Shown one piece after another: positions 10,576-23,122 of a stretch of DNA of 64,000 nucleotides. The notes beneath the pieces are model-generated. The model saw only the letters and a list, made by a program, of their open reading frames with translations. It did no database searches and had not been told where the DNA came from. This DNA is from Phyllostachys edulis (Eukaryota > Streptophyta > Magnoliopsida > Poales > Poaceae): assembly GCA_036346405.1 (NCBI GenBank), contig CM070548.1:89239333-89303332 (forward strand), given 5' to 3'. How positions within the stretch are numbered: position 1 is the first letter of the stretch; every line of letters starts with the position of its first letter. Both the position numbers and the translations under genes were made by a program.

Positions 10576-11195
10576 TCCAACCCTTCGATCCTGCTCCCCC
10601 TATGTTTGCTTCTGAATTTTGAGCCCCACAACATACCATTGTAGTGAGAGTGCAGTCTGGCCTAGCATCCCATAGGTGTCCCCCAATTGCATGCAACCAG
10701 AAAACTTTGCAAGAGCATGCTCCTGACCTTCCTCAATTATAGGGATCTCGAGGTATCAACATGAGTACAGTACAACCTCTTCGTATTGTCCCAAGTTGCA
10801 GTAGATTGCTGCCACGACATGCAACCTCATCACCAAGTTAAAGTTTGGTTTTCCACCTGTGCATCTCTCGAATGACTTGGTTGCATGGAGAGCATATTTC
10901 AGTGCTCGCCATGGATTATCAGAGGCAATCAAGTCTCCATGCTTAAGAACAAACGGACCAAGGTTTGGGTTATCGAGCCCAGCATCTTCTGTTCCATTAT
11001 GTGGATTGGCACCTAGCTTTTCGACCACGACCAACTTGGATTCTGGGCTTCTGACCTCACTCTTGCCTTCCCCAGGGGATGCCTTACCATTAGGCCAACA
11101 GAGGCATTAGATTCAAGCTATGATTTTGCAACCTTTTTTGACCTCTTGAGTGAATTAGAAGACTATCATGACAGGGGTCCTATTCCCAACAGTAG
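10575..11195 (-). pseudogene. KLCR-like (kinesin light chain-related) pseudogene, 3' part
   Basis: The minus strand encodes NPNLGPFVLKHGDLIASDNP, then WRALKYALHATKSFERC, GKPNFNLVMRLHVVAAIYCN and LGQYEEVV. After a frame change come EEGQEHALAKFSGCMQLGDT and YGMLGQTALSLQWY. This is the tetratricopeptide-repeat core of plant kinesin-light-chain-related proteins (KLCR, also called CMU), cytosolic proteins at cortical microtubules that stabilise the cellulose synthase path. A stop after VVLYSC and another near the fragment end (KIQKQT, stop) show decay. The upstream half lies 43 kb away at 54048-54425, separated by element B. Confidence 0.82.
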
Positions 11196-12882
11196 TGTTG
11201 GACCGAAACAACGACTAGATGGGAGATGAATAGGAGCACTATCTCTTTTTACCTTAATCAGATTCAACTCAATTTTTACTCCAATAGCTATGAAAGCTAT
11301 GAAGATCGATGTACATGCATAGCAGAAGACTTGTATTGAATCCAATTGAGACCTCAAAGCACAACAACTAAAAGCACCAAAATTCGGACTGATGAATAGT
11401 ACTAATGGGCGATGATCGGTCATCTTGATGAAACGATACTAGTCGTGAGCAGATAAAAGTCGACCTGAAAGAAAAAAAAACCAAAATCGGCTCGACTTTT
11501 GATATGATGATCCAAACTTTATGAAACTTGAAACATACCTTCTCTAGGATGTCAGCAAACTATTCCAATCAAAGATCCTGAAGATCATTGCCAAAGTTTC
11601 AACATTTTTCCGTTTGAGTGAAGGTTGCTTAAAAACCGGGCCAAAATCATACTTCGATCCTATAACTTGCTCATAAGTAAGAGATGATCAAGATGATACT
11701 ACATGCATTTCCACATATCACAACAAGCAAGATCTCAGCAAGAAACCAAAGGAAATCAAAGGATCATCAAAAACCCAAAATCACCAAAGAGAGAGCAAGA
11801 ACAAGAAGAAACTCGTCTTGAAGAATCTTGCTTGGATTGATTTGAGATTGAAGTTGGATTACAACCACTCCACCATGGAGGACAAATGCTCAACACTTGA
11901 GCACTCAATCAATCCACCTCTCAAGAACCCTAACCTCTCCACTTTCCTCTCATATCCCTAAAACACAAACTAGGGTTTCTAGGTGCAAGGGTTAGAAGGT
12001 GCACAACCAGCACCTTCCCTTTTTATAGTGGAGGCTAGCTTCTAGAGAGACATCCCAAAATAGGCACCCGTTAAGCCCACACACAAACGGGTTTCACCTA
12101 TGCACGCATCTCAAAGCGTCATCTTCATCTTCTCTTGACCTAAATCACCTCTCCTTGCGCCATCTTGCGCTGTGGTTTAGCCAAAAGCCATCAAGGCGGT
12201 ATTTTGGTAAAGTTACCAAAATACCCCTTCTCGATCCTTCTCCAAAGACCAAGTCCAATCTTCATGAAGCAATCCCATGCTTCACTACGTGTAGGTTGAT
12301 CAAACGGCTCTCTTCATGTCGGCAAGTCTCTCCCATCCGGCTCCCACCGAAACCACCATAGTACTTGCACCGACTCCCGCACTGCTTGATGCAACCTGTC
12401 GCACCAAACTTCCCATTCGGTCATTTTTGTCCATTTTGCGTCATGCTTGAGTCCACTGACTCCACCCGACATCCTCGATCGTCCTGGACCTCAGCTCTCC
12501 AAGCCTAGTCCCGATCATCCTCACCGTTGACTGTTGTTGACCTCCAAGTTTCCTGCATAACAATAGATAAAGAAATCGATTCCGAGAACAAGTTCTTCAC
12601 AACTTGACCCATGTCGTGCTGGAAATTTGATGTTCCCCCTCACTACTCAAAAACATGCGCTCTGGAAAAAACGTACTGCCAACTAGAATTCGGACATATC
12701 GTGCTGTGGTAATATCGCTTCTTAATTGCGATCATATTGCGCTACGATAGTATCACTCCTTAATTGCGGTCATACCAATTTTATCGAACTTAGTCAAAAA
12801 CGAGTGTTTCGACAAACCCTCAACACTATTGCCAATTGTATCATCATCCTAAGATCATGAGCATATCCCCATCATATCCACA
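11196..12882 (-). repeat. 3' LTR of element B
   Basis: Ends TGTTGGACCG (left) and TATCCACA (right) form the terminal inverted pair. At 1687 bp it is about 230 bp shorter than the reconstructed 5' LTR because the stretch near 12612-12650 replaces LTR sequence with filler. Homology to 31172-32698 and 53661-54047 covers the rest. A minus-strand TATA box (CTATAAAAAGGG) sits at about 12017-12028, in line with an R region running toward 11196. Confidence 0.93.
12020..12028 (-). promoter_or_regulatory. TATA box in B 3' LTR
   Basis: The minus strand reads CTATAAAAA followed by GGG. The same box is kept in the 5' LTR (32061-32068) and in the related solo LTR (58811-58820, CTATAAATAG), which supports it as the element promoter. 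Confidence 0.6.
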
Positions 12883-12893
12883 ATCTCCCCCTT
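12883..12893 (-). promoter_or_regulatory. Polypurine tract of element B
   Basis: The minus strand reads AAGGGGGAGAT, then TGTGGATATG of the LTR. This tract is typical of SIRE/Maximus-type copia elements and primes second-strand DNA. Confidence 0.8.
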
Positions 12894-14563
12894 GATGAAC
12901 ACATTGGCAATTTCCAAAAAATAAAATTTGAGATTTGAAAACGAAAAAACACTCAACGTTTTCGCGTAAAGGCACAACTTGATCCAACAGCAAGAGAACG
13001 CAAAGGAAAAGACCAAGTTGGCTACAGAATAGCATAGGCAAGTGAGATAAGACAAAAGAGAGCAAGAAAGCTTCAATTTCCATAGAAGAGTAAAAAATCT
13101 CACTTAATATCCATATGAAAGAACAATTATTCAATTTGACCTTTGATCATTGTAAGGTTCGAAGAATTGCAATTCAAGTTCAGAAATGGCAATAAGATCA
13201 TAAGAATGCAAATTTGATGTTCCCCCTCACTATGATCATCTTTTTTCTTCAAAAATTCTTATTTTCTCTCTTTTCCTTCAAATAGCTCTCCCTTTTAACA
13301 TTTTGCTATATCTTCTCCCCCTTTGACAATGGGGTCATCAAGGAATCACGTCTTCCTCTCATCCAGAGATGATAAATGCAGAAATGAGGGGAAAACATAA
13401 GAAAGAGCATGCATGAAATGCAATGGAGTGGCTTTATTTTTGATATTTTCAATTTTTAGTACAAGAAGCTTTAGAGATTACCCAAAAGAACAAGCTAGCA
13501 TTTATATTACTACTCAAAACACATCAAGCCTGAAAGTGCTATCAAGATCATGTTAAAACATGTATATGAAAGCTGAGCTAGAAGGCTCAAAATGATGCGA
13601 TGAAATTTTCACAAGTTAAGCAAAGCTTCAAAAATAGCAAGTTCATCAAAAAGGATCCTAAAGTGGTAATGGCCATGACAGGATGTCAATGTGAGATCAA
13701 GAAGCTAACAAAGACCATTCTAGAGACAAAAAGCCCTAAAATGAATTATTTTGCTAAAGGTACCTCAATCACCCAAATTTTTTACAATAGTTTTCATTTG
13801 CAATTAATGTTGACGTTGATTAAAAGTCTATCTTAGTGAAGAAGATCCTAAACTAGGAATCATCCACAAACTATTTCTAAGCTTCGACCAGAGCGACAGA
13901 TCTTGAGGTTTATGTCAATTTCGACAAGCAGTCCCCATAAGGTCATATGGATCATCAAACTATCTCCATGTTTATGTCTTTGACATGCAATCTCGTGAGA
14001 ATTGTTTGGCATAATTTAACCACATGAGAACCTTAAAATTTTGATTGATTTTTTAATTTGTTTTACACAAGAACAATTTTAGATTCACAAAGGAACAAGA
14101 AGCTCAAAGAATGTTCAATTATAGATTCAAGAGCTAACAAAGTAGTTTTGACATGGCTAATGTCACAAAAAGATCACTAATTATGCAACTAGCTAAAAGA
14201 TCCACAAATTACAATTTTCAATTCAAGTTGTTTTAAAGTTCTAGCTCATTAATCAAATACTAAGCTTTACATGTGAAAGCATGATAATTCTAGCAAGTCA
14301 ATGAACTAGACATGGAATTGAGCAAGAATTGAAATACTAAGGCTCTAGAGGGTAATAAGTAAAGCTTCATCAATTTAAATGACAAGCAGTAAAGCTTATA
14401 TTACAATGCATATTTTTGTGATTTTCGTATGAATGCAATATGATACAATGAGATGCATGAAAAACTCAAAAGCCTAAAAAGATCAAAAAGATCAAAAGGT
14501 TTAGAAGAAGATCAAGGAAATATCAAATGAACAAGGAAAGCTTAGAAGAGAACCAACTCCCCC
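12894..14563 (-). other. Element B 3' non-coding region
   Basis: About 1.7 kb of AT-rich sequence lies between the RNase H stop and the polypurine tract. SIRE-type elements often carry a long region or an envelope-like frame here. I see no frame longer than about 100 codons and no membrane-protein-like sequence that I would defend. Pyrimidine runs such as CCCCCTTTGAC (about 13318) read as purine-rich on the sense strand and may be decayed secondary polypurine tracts. Confidence 0.55.
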
Positions 14564-15142
14564 TCAAACCAACCCATGGGGGTAAATTACCCCTAACTCA
14601 CTCCTCAAGGTGGCAAACCTAGTTGGTTCTAAAGGCTTGGTGAGGATATCAGCTAACTGAGCCTCGAACTCCACAAATTCTAGCACAATATCGCCCTTCT
14701 CTACATGGTCTTTAAGGAAGTGATAGCGAATATCTATGTGCTTGATCCTAGAATGTTGCACAGGGTTCTTAGCAATATTAATAGCAGAAGTGTTATCACA
14801 GAGAAGAGGAACACTAGCAAAAGCTAACCCATAGTCCTTAAGTGTGGACACCATCCACAGAATCGACTCTGACAACTAGCGGCAGACTACATATTAAACC
14901 GTAGTTGGTTGTGCTGTGAGAGGACCCTTTCTAGAAGACCAAGAGATGAGAGAAGTGTCTAAGAAGTGATAAGTGCCTGAGGTACTCTTCCTATCTAACC
15001 TACAACCCGCAAAATCAGAATCAGAAAACCCTCGAATGGACAAGAAAGATAAGTAGGAATACCAAATGCCAGATTCAAGGGTAGAGTGGAGGTACCTGAA
15101 AATACGCTTGACGGTTTGGCGATGGGAAGTCCTCGGAGACAC
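14564..15142 (-). pseudogene. Element B RNase H
   Basis: The 5' portion (14894-15142) has SPRTSHRQTVKRIFRYL, GFSDSDFAGC with the first catalytic Asp, DRKSTSGTYHFLD and SWSSRKGP. After a stop at about 14890 the frame resumes with LLCDNTSAINIAKNPVQHSR, then HIDIRYHFLKDHVEKGD and ADILTKPLE, and ends at the TAG near 14564. This is the canonical copia RNase H with the SIRE-type DIRYHFL block. The WYS/TAQPTTV junction marks an early stop. Confidence 0.9.
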
Positions 15143-15955
15143 CTAAAACCTCGCGCAGAGGCAGACTGCGAAGTGGATGTCCAGTCTTAAGGCCGTCAGG
15201 TAGAGGAGGGAGTCGATCCTACTATGGTACTCGCGTTAATCCACGGCTTCTCCTTCCTCGTCTAGATCCAAAGCAGTCGAAGTCGCCATGGGAGTAGCGA
15301 TCGGCTTGCAATCACCCATCTCGAAGCGCTTGAGCAGATCCTTGGTGTACTTTGTCTGATGGATGAAGATCCCTTCCTTGCATTACTTGATTTGAAGCCC
15401 CAAAAAGTAGTTGAGCTCTCCCATCATACTCATCTCAAATTCCCTGGATATGGTCTTAGAAATACTGGAAACAAGAGCATGAGAAGAACCACCAAAGATA
15501 ATATCATCTACATAAATATGAGCAAGTAGGAAGTCATTGCCATGCCTAAGAATGAATAGGGTCTTGTCTACCTTACCCATCGTAAAGTTATTCTTAAGCA
15601 AGAAGGTCTTAAGCCTATCATACTGGGCTCTAGGGGCTTGCTTAAGACTATACGAGGCTTTAGATAGCTTGAAGACATGATGTGGATGCTCGGGATTCTC
15701 AAAGCCTGGGGGTTGCCTACCATACACTTTCTCCTCTATGTAACCATTCAGAAATGCACTCTTGACATCCATTTGATACAGCCTAAACCCCTTAGATGCA
15801 ACAAATGCAAGTAGAATACAAATGACTTCTAATCTAGCAACAGGAGCAAAGGTCTCATCAAAGTCTAACACCGTAACTTGGCTAGAACCCTGAGCTACCA
15901 ATCTAGCCTTGTTTCGAACCACAGAACCATCCTCACTTTGTTTATTTTTTAACAC
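15143..15955 (-). pseudogene. Element B reverse transcriptase
   Basis: Landmarks are KARLVAQGSSQV, FDETFAPVARLE, YQMDVKSAFLNGYIEEKVY, KASYSLKQAPRAQYDRL and IYVDDIIFGGS (YVDD active site intact), then MMGELNYFLGLQIK, which ends at a stop at 15383. The remaining RT connection (15143-15382) carries TKYTKDLLKRFEM, TPMATSTALDLDE and LLYLTALRLDIHFAVCLCAR with two further stops. That last stretch is noticeably more GC-rich than the rest of the polyprotein. Confidence 0.9.
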
Positions 15956-16033
15956 TCAATGGGTTCCTATAACATTATGACCACTAGGAGGTTCTACTAG
16001 ACTTCAGACCTTGTTCCTCCCAAAGTTCTCTAA

Positions 16034-17174
16034 CTACTCATGCATGGTATTAACCCAGCTCAAATCAAATAAAGCATGTGGTATATCGCGGGGTTCGAAA
16101 GAAGCAACAAATACAGAATAGGAGTAGAGACTCGGATTGTGATACCTAGAGCGAGTGACTCGCTCATGAAGATGACTAATCATCTGATCTGGAGGATGAC
16201 GCCTTTGAATATGAAGTGGAGCGCCTGGGGGAGAAAACACCTCTTTTACCTCCGCATGTACTATTGATGATGAAGATGCAGCAGGAGCCTCAACTGAAGG
16301 TGAATTAGTGGAAGCAGGTTCTTCAATTGGATCGGCAGATGTAGCAGCAGCAGGCGGGAGACCATCATCGACTCCATCATCATTTTCCTCTACAAAGTTA
16401 CTCTCCGTTGCCTGTGTGTTACTTGAAACATTTGATCTAGCTCTAGGGCTAGTCTCATCAAATGTGACATTGCATATCTCCTGGATAACGTTAGTCTCAA
16501 CATTAAGAACCCAAAAACCTCTCGAATGTGTAGGATAACCCAGAAATAAACCATCAGAAGTTCTTGACTCAAATTTATCTAGGTTTCATGTCTTGAGAAT
16601 GAAACACTTGGCTCCAAAAACTCAAAAATGAGAAACAGAGAGTTTTCTACCAAACCAAAGCTCATATGATGTCTTTCCCAATGACGGTCTAAAAAAGACA
16701 CGATTGGTAATATGGCAAGCTGTAGCAATAGCTTCGGCCCAGAATCTCCTCAGAGTGCTATACTCATCTAGCATCATCCAAACCATTTCAACTAAGGTTC
16801 TGTTCTTCCTTTCCACCATGCCATTTTGTCGAGGGATGTATGGAGAATAGGCGATACTCAATACCACGTTCAAAGCCTGAGAAAAGAGGCAAATGAGGCA
16901 TTCTTGAACTCCATGCCATTGTCACTATGAATTGCTCTCAAGGCACTAGGGAGTTCAGAAGCCAAGCGAAGAACATGACCATGAAAATGATAAAAAGTTT
17001 CATCCTTCGAAGCAAGAAAGAACACCCAAAAATATCTCGAGAAATCATCGACTATGACAAGAATGTACCATTTGCCACCGGCTGACTGAACCCTAGCAGG
17101 ACCAACAGTATCCATATGAAGCAATTGTCCTGGTCCATCAGTCATGACCATAGTCAACGAAGGGTGTGAAGCGG
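16034..17174 (-). pseudogene. Element B integrase
   Basis: The core frames are 16870-17187 and 16622-16873. They show LLHMDTVGPARVQ with the first Asp, VDDFSRYFWVFFL, AIHSDNGMEFKN with the second Asp and YIPRQNGMVERKNRT with the catalytic Glu, then WAEAIATACHITNRV. The region down to 16034 is the variable linker to RT with several stops. The N-terminal part continues beyond solo LTR F at 23123: KQVAA on one side and SHPSLT on the other were once contiguous. Confidence 0.9.
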
Positions 17175-19106
17175 TGTCGAGACCCAAAAATGCAATTCTG
17201 GGCCCTCTGTGTATAACGCACTAGTCTAGGATCACGCTAGTGCACACAGTGTCAACATAGATGAATATCGATCCACACGAGGCAAATAATAGAATAAATG
17301 AGTAATTTAAATAACAAATAAATGTTGTGACCTTAAGGTCGAGTTTGCATTTATTAAACCTCACAGGGCTAGCAATAATGAAATAAGCAGCAACGGAACA
17401 AAATAAACTTCAGCGGTAACCCATTGATTCACCACAGCAAAACCGACTGGGATCAAGACCTAGCGATCAGCACGTTCATAGAACTCCTCCTCAAAAGCGG
17501 GCGAAGACTCCTCCACTTCTGTTGATTGATTATAGCAAGCATGAATACACAACCGTACTCGCAAGTCATATCACAGAATACAATGTATACATGATGGCTT
17601 ATTGCAAAGGAATGGCTTCTGTGGTCCTTTTGCAGAAATGCAATATTTGCAATTGAATGTGAATAATAGATGAAAACACAATGTAAAACAAATAAACAAT
17701 ATTAATTTAACAGTTGTTTTCGCAAAGACACAAAGCCTAAACAAATTATTCACACAGCCATATGACTTAGATAACACAGCTCCCTTCCCAAGTGTTTTAT
17801 GAAAATCTAACCCTTGTGTGAAATCCCCGAGCATGTCTATGACCGCGGACGTGGCTATTAGAATAGATTTGTTTAACACTATGCAGAAGTTGTATACTTT
17901 ACCCACACGATATAACCAGTGTAGCTAGCACTAATCATAACAAAACTTTTTGAAAACTTCATCTCAAATATCGACGCTCCCGATGTGTTTTACTGTCGGT
18001 ACCAACGCCCACAGAGGAAATTAGTCCGATGCACACCGTTGGATAGGGAAGCGACGAACCGTCCCGTGATGTGAGTCGCCACGGAGACAGAAACACACAT
18101 CCACCCTAACACAGAGCCTAACCTACTACCTGAGTAATCAATGTCGAGACTCCATAACCTACTAGGTTAGGCCCGTCCCATACCAGACATGTGGTCGTAC
18201 AGCCGTGGCTCAGTTCAATGGCGCACAAAGTTAAGTCCTTAATTGATCAAGACAAGACTTCCAATTTCTAACTAAACAATCATTCTTTTCAAATCCCAAG
18301 CACTAAGCTCCACCATATCATAGAGTTTCCACCACTTGCCTCAGTCTAAATCCTTTCCCATCCTATTGGTTAAGTGCAACACATGCTATCAACGAGTAAT
18401 AGCACACAATACACACAGTTTTATCACAAAGTTCCATAATCACTTTGTCAGATTCATATTTGCAACTCACATGAAATGATGACTTGTTGCATGGCTAAGC
18501 AATCTACTCATATCTAACCAACCCACATTGGTGCTACGATAATACCAACTAATAATGAACCAATTAATCTAGGGCAACAAGGATCATGACATAACAATGG
18601 ACAAGGTGGATATAAACAAATTGGATTAATAACTAAACCCAAAAGTATTTAAATACATACTTAAAGTAAATGCATTAATTCGAATCAAAGAAATTTTGAA
18701 AACTGGGTGCAATATGATCAAAGTTACAACTTGCCTTGGAATAGATCTTGGTACTGGTCTTGATCTTGGTGCACTCCTTCTTCAAAATTCCTCGAAGAAT
18801 CAATGTCTACTCGCAAACGAAGCAAATAAACAAAAATAAATAAATAATAGAAAGAAAACAAACTCCAAAAATTAAATAAAAATCTCAGTAAAATAGAGCT
18901 CGAATTTAGAAATTTGAATGGGCTCAATCGGAGTTCGGATGAAGAAGATATGGCTTTTGGAAGTTCAAACCCTAAAGAAATACCTACATTGGAATTTCTA
19001 GATTATTTCGAATTAAATTTCTATTGAAAAATTGGAATATGACGTCAGCCTTGGGTTTTTCTGAATTAAAATAAATCCGAAGAAAAGGCTCTGAGGCTGA
19101 CATGTG

Positions 19107-21861
19107 TGTAACACCTTGGCTATGCGGAAGACAAGATATTACCTAGAAGTCTAACATATATCAACAATTCGAAATAATTTCAAAGCAATTTATCAACTAA
19201 TAACATATAAGTATCAACAAATGATAGAATGATGATAAGAATTGAATTAGAATTCAACCACATATCAAACTCTAATTACCTAATCATATTGATTCATCCA
19301 TGATAAACCTATCAATAGACTATATGAAGATCTTAGGCAATTACTAATTCAATTATATCATAAGGAAGGTTGACATCAACCATCAAACTCCATTTATTAC
19401 AATCCAATGATTGTCGAATGAAAGGTAATAACAAGTTCATCTAATTAACAAGTAAATAATGTGAAGTGAATAAATGATTTGTGACTATTCCCTCCCAAGC
19501 ATGCCGTCTTCAATGTTTACCTAAAACAAATAAACGCGGCAAGAATGAATCCACGACTCAGCAAGTACAACAGAAAAATATGAACAAAACTGAGTAAGAA
19601 CATATCAATCACAGAATAGAATACGAATGTAAAATGGCTGAATATGAACATAATATCATAGAATAGAATTCGAATGTGGAATGGATGGATAAGAACATAA
19701 CATCATAGAATATAATTCGAAGGTGGAATGAATGAATAAGAACATAACATCATAGAATAGAATTCGAATGCATAATGGCAGAAACCATATGAATGAATGA
19801 AATGCATGATCTCCAATTCTGCTTATACCGGTATAGCCAGTGAACAGCCGTCAGTGTTCACTCATGCCCGCATTATCAAAATACGGGGATCTAAGGCCCG
19901 TATGAAGAATATTTCATAACAGAAATCCAAATTTGCCCACATTGGAATGGTAGGTCTTACATGCCCATACTGGAATTGATGGGTCTTTACATCCCACTCC
20001 CGTGGGTGAACCATGAACAATGTATGAATGAATGAATATATGAATTTGTAAGACGAAAAATCAAGAAGTATGATTCACATACATGGAACAAAACAGAAAT
20101 AAATGAAACCTACTCACAGACCATAGTACTCAGTCATGGCATGAACATAAAACATTATGAACAAACAACAGCAGTACATTACACAATGTACTTGCCCATA
20201 TTGGAATAATGGGACTTCACTACCCACTCCTGTGGGTGAACATGAAAGAAGAAACGAATAAATATATTGAACGTAAACATATTATCGAAGAATCATGGTA
20301 TATCAATTATGAAGGAAACAAGTAATACTGGAGTTACCCGTTGCATATTCATCAATCAAGTGGAACAAACAACAATCAAGACAATTCAATTGTACTTGCC
20401 TTTCTAACTACGATGCGTTAAGAGGCAAGGACAAAACGACCAGCCTCGAACCCTCTCCTCCTACACAATTTAATTACTTGAATAAGAATCAATGTGAATA
20501 ATATGCTAATCGCAACGCTTAAACTCATCTTCCTAAACCCAAGGTTCGTATAATTGTTCTATCCAATTTAACCGATAGTCTAGCAGGATGATAAATTGGA
20601 CAGCGGTACTAAAAACATCATATCTATTGCTCTGATACTCAAAACGGAGTGATCTCATATCCTATGGAAAGGTAACAAAAACCTCCACAATAGTCTAGTT
20701 ATTTGAATCCTCCAATTCGGCCAAAATCTTAGGCTAAAATTCAGATAAAAGTCTAATATATAATCTGTCTAGCAGAACTAAACAGCAGTAAAGAAATAAT
20801 CATAACTTTTGATTGGATTAACAAAAATCAAAGATTCTTGCCATTTTGGAAAGATAATAACATAACCTTCAAAAGTCTAGTTGGCATGATACTCAGATTT
20901 TGCCTTTAACAAAATGTGGTACGTAGGTCAAATCTATTGTCGAACACGACATACAATCTGAACAATCAAATTGAAACATACATAAATTTTGTTCTACAAA
21001 TCCAAAAGAGTGTTCTTTAACAGTCCTGAAAGCTGATGGAATTATCTATAGAATTCATTTTGGGCAACATTTCCGAATCAGCTTCTAACATAATCATATT
21101 TTAATAAACAAACTGACTGTCAATTCTCGTCAGACTTTCGGGACAGCAAAAAAGAATTCATCATCACTTTTAAACCGTAACTCAGAATTGAGTGATATTT
21201 AAGTCTACGAAAAGCTGAGAACGAAACCCACATAACTCTAGCAGATGAGATCCTCTAATTTGGACTCTAAACACATGAAAACAGTCGCATAGTAAACTGG
21301 ACAGAATCCGATCTAATCGCAGCGGGACTTCGATCCACTAAACATGGCAAAATATGCATCTACTACGATTCAACAAGTGAAGAACATCGATCATTACCCT
21401 CGAAGAACTATAGGAGATTGCCGAATAATCCCCATGAGAACCCTTCTTCTTCTTTGGCCGAAGCAACTTCAGGGCATTCCCTCCTTTCTTCACCTTGGTT
21501 GGCAGCTCGGGGCAGCACCAAAGAGGAGGAGGAGGAGGCGTCTAGGAGAGGGGATGGCATGATGGCGCAGGGGAGGGGAGGAGGCAGGGCGGCGGCCAGG
21601 AAAAGGGAGGAGATGGGGGTGGAGGCGCATGGGGGGAGAGGAGGGGGCCGATTAGGGTTTAGGAGGTGGGGGTGCCCCTCCCTCTTGGCTGGCCCAACAT
21701 GGGCCTTTTGGGCCAATGCCCAAGCCCAGGTTGGTGATTCTTTGCAGAAAGACCCTTTTCAATTGATTATTCTCTCTTTTCCTTATTGCATTTGCTAATG
21801 AATATTGAATAAATTCCCTCTCCGAATAATATTCTCCCTAATTGATATTCGGGGTATTACA
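19107..21861 (-). mobile_element. Solo LTR I nested in F
   Basis: The terminal pair is TGTAACACCTTGG at the left and GGGGTATTACA at the right, flanked by a perfect duplication ATGTG (19102-19106 and 21862-21866). It is 2755 bp with no coding domain. The minus strand begins TGTAATACCCCGAATATC, and a GC-rich leader-like block (21480-21700) follows, as in gypsy LTRs of grasses, so I favour minus orientation. It contains a 47-bp tandem repeat and repeated TGCCCA..TTGGAAT blocks. Confidence 0.85.
19608..19790. repeat. 47-bp tandem repeat in solo LTR I
   Basis: Units start at 19608, 19655, 19702 and 19749, exactly 47 bp apart. Each opens with ATCAyAGAATAGAATTCGAA or a close variant and ends with AAsAACATAA. 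The fourth unit is partial. Confidence 0.85.
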
Positions 21862-22520
21862 ATGTGGGCCCTCGGTCCATGGGCTAGGTTCACGAAACTT
21901 GGCCTAGGATCTACGGGTTCATGGGCTCACAAAACAGTGGACCTGACAATGGGATCCACTGTCATACACACGGTCCACCGTGCATTGAATCTACGGGAGT
22001 TAGATCTGGGTGGGGTTTCGGTGTGCCACGCGTGCGCGCACGTGGCGCTGACACGGACGCCACACAGGATGACACGCACACACATGCGCTGATGTGGCAC
22101 TGAGGCAGCGACTGACTCAGCGACCATGTTGACAAAATGACGACGAGGCTTGAGTTGTAAAGGTCGTCAGCGATTGACGGCGTCTCACCGGCGGTAGGAG
22201 GTACTAGGAGGTAGAGGAGGCTCAGGCGAACCCGTCGGTGCACTCACGGGTGAAAAAGGTCAATTGAGCGGGCCGGCAACGAGGTCGAAGTGGAGCTAGG
22301 GCTATGGGCCCGTCGGGATCTGCTCTCCGATGATGCTCCGGCGGAACCAAGGTGACTAGGGCGAAGCACAGCTCCGTGCGATGTCAACGGCGGCAACGAT
22401 GGAGCTCGAGCGGCACTGATGGTAGAGCAATGGCTCGTCGAAGTTGGAGGTAGCGCAATCTCTTCTTCGAGTTCCTTCGGCGGCTAGGGTTGAGGTGCGG
22501 AGCTCGAGGGCTACCCCTCC

Positions 22521-22527
22521 CTTTATA
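22521..22527 (-). promoter_or_regulatory. Putative TATA box of solo LTR F
   Basis: The minus strand reads GGGTATAAAGGGAGGGG, about 600 bp inside the 5' end of the LTR and ahead of a GC-rich leader-like region. This supports the minus orientation of F. Confidence 0.45.
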
Positions 22528-23122
22528 CCCGACGGCTCGGGAGAGTCCAGGGCACAAACGCCCAAAACAGCACGCAGCGGCGGAGATCGAATCATAACAG
22601 ATTCGGAGACAATGAACAATAGATCCGGTAGGACCCACACGTCAGCGGCTGAGGCTCAGACAAGATTGCGTTGCACACGACACGGTGAGGCTAGCAAGTG
22701 GGACTGGGTGCGACGCGGAGGTGAAAGGGGACACTGACATGTGGGGACCACATGTTAGTGGAGGCGAGCACGCTGGACCGCACCGGACTGGGCTGAGGCG
22801 GAATAGGGTTGGGTTTCAGCCCAAACCTTTTTTTTTGAGATTTTAATTAGATTTTCCTTTTTAGAAAATACAGTAAATCAAATTGGCTAATAGAAAATAG
22901 CAAATGAACTCTGAAAAATTCTGGAAAATATATCTAAGCATATAGAACCCAAATAAAATAGTTTTGACAATTGTTGGTGTTGACTTTAATCATATTAAAT
23001 AGTTTTGATACTGAAAGTCCATGTTTAAGCTTTAAATAAAATAAAATAAAAACTCAAGGGTGAATTTTCCAACTACTAACTGTTCAAAATATTTTTAAAA
23101 GCTCAGAAAATTAGGATGTTAC

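Larger units (their letters stand above)
17175..23122 (-). mobile_element. Solo LTR F (gypsy type), interrupted by solo LTR I
   Basis: This insertion splits B pol. The left end reads TGTCGAGACCC after AGCGG (17170-17174). The right end reads GGATGTTAC joined to CGGCAGC, so the duplicated AGCGG survives only as CGG and three bases were lost. Without the nested I it is about 3.19 kb and holds no coding domain, hence a solo LTR. The minus strand starts with a GTAACATCCTAATTTTC form and has a TATAAAG box at 22521-22527, so it reads on the minus strand. It shares blocks with G (62763 onward) and more distantly with H. Confidence 0.82.

Noticed and set aside
12894..14563. Envelope-like gene in the 3' region of element B
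   Set aside because: SIRE-type elements can carry one, but no frame over about 100 codons and no membrane-protein-like sequence is visible here.
21408..21798. Overlapping 102- and 126-codon frames in solo LTR I
   Set aside because: Both derive from one GC-rich leader-like stretch of the LTR, are Pro/Ser- or Gly/Arg-rich, and end within the LTR.
22356..22737. Overlapping frames of 84-97 codons in solo LTR F
   Set aside because: They share one GC-rich segment, have no domain and lie downstream of the LTR TATA box; probably leader sequence.
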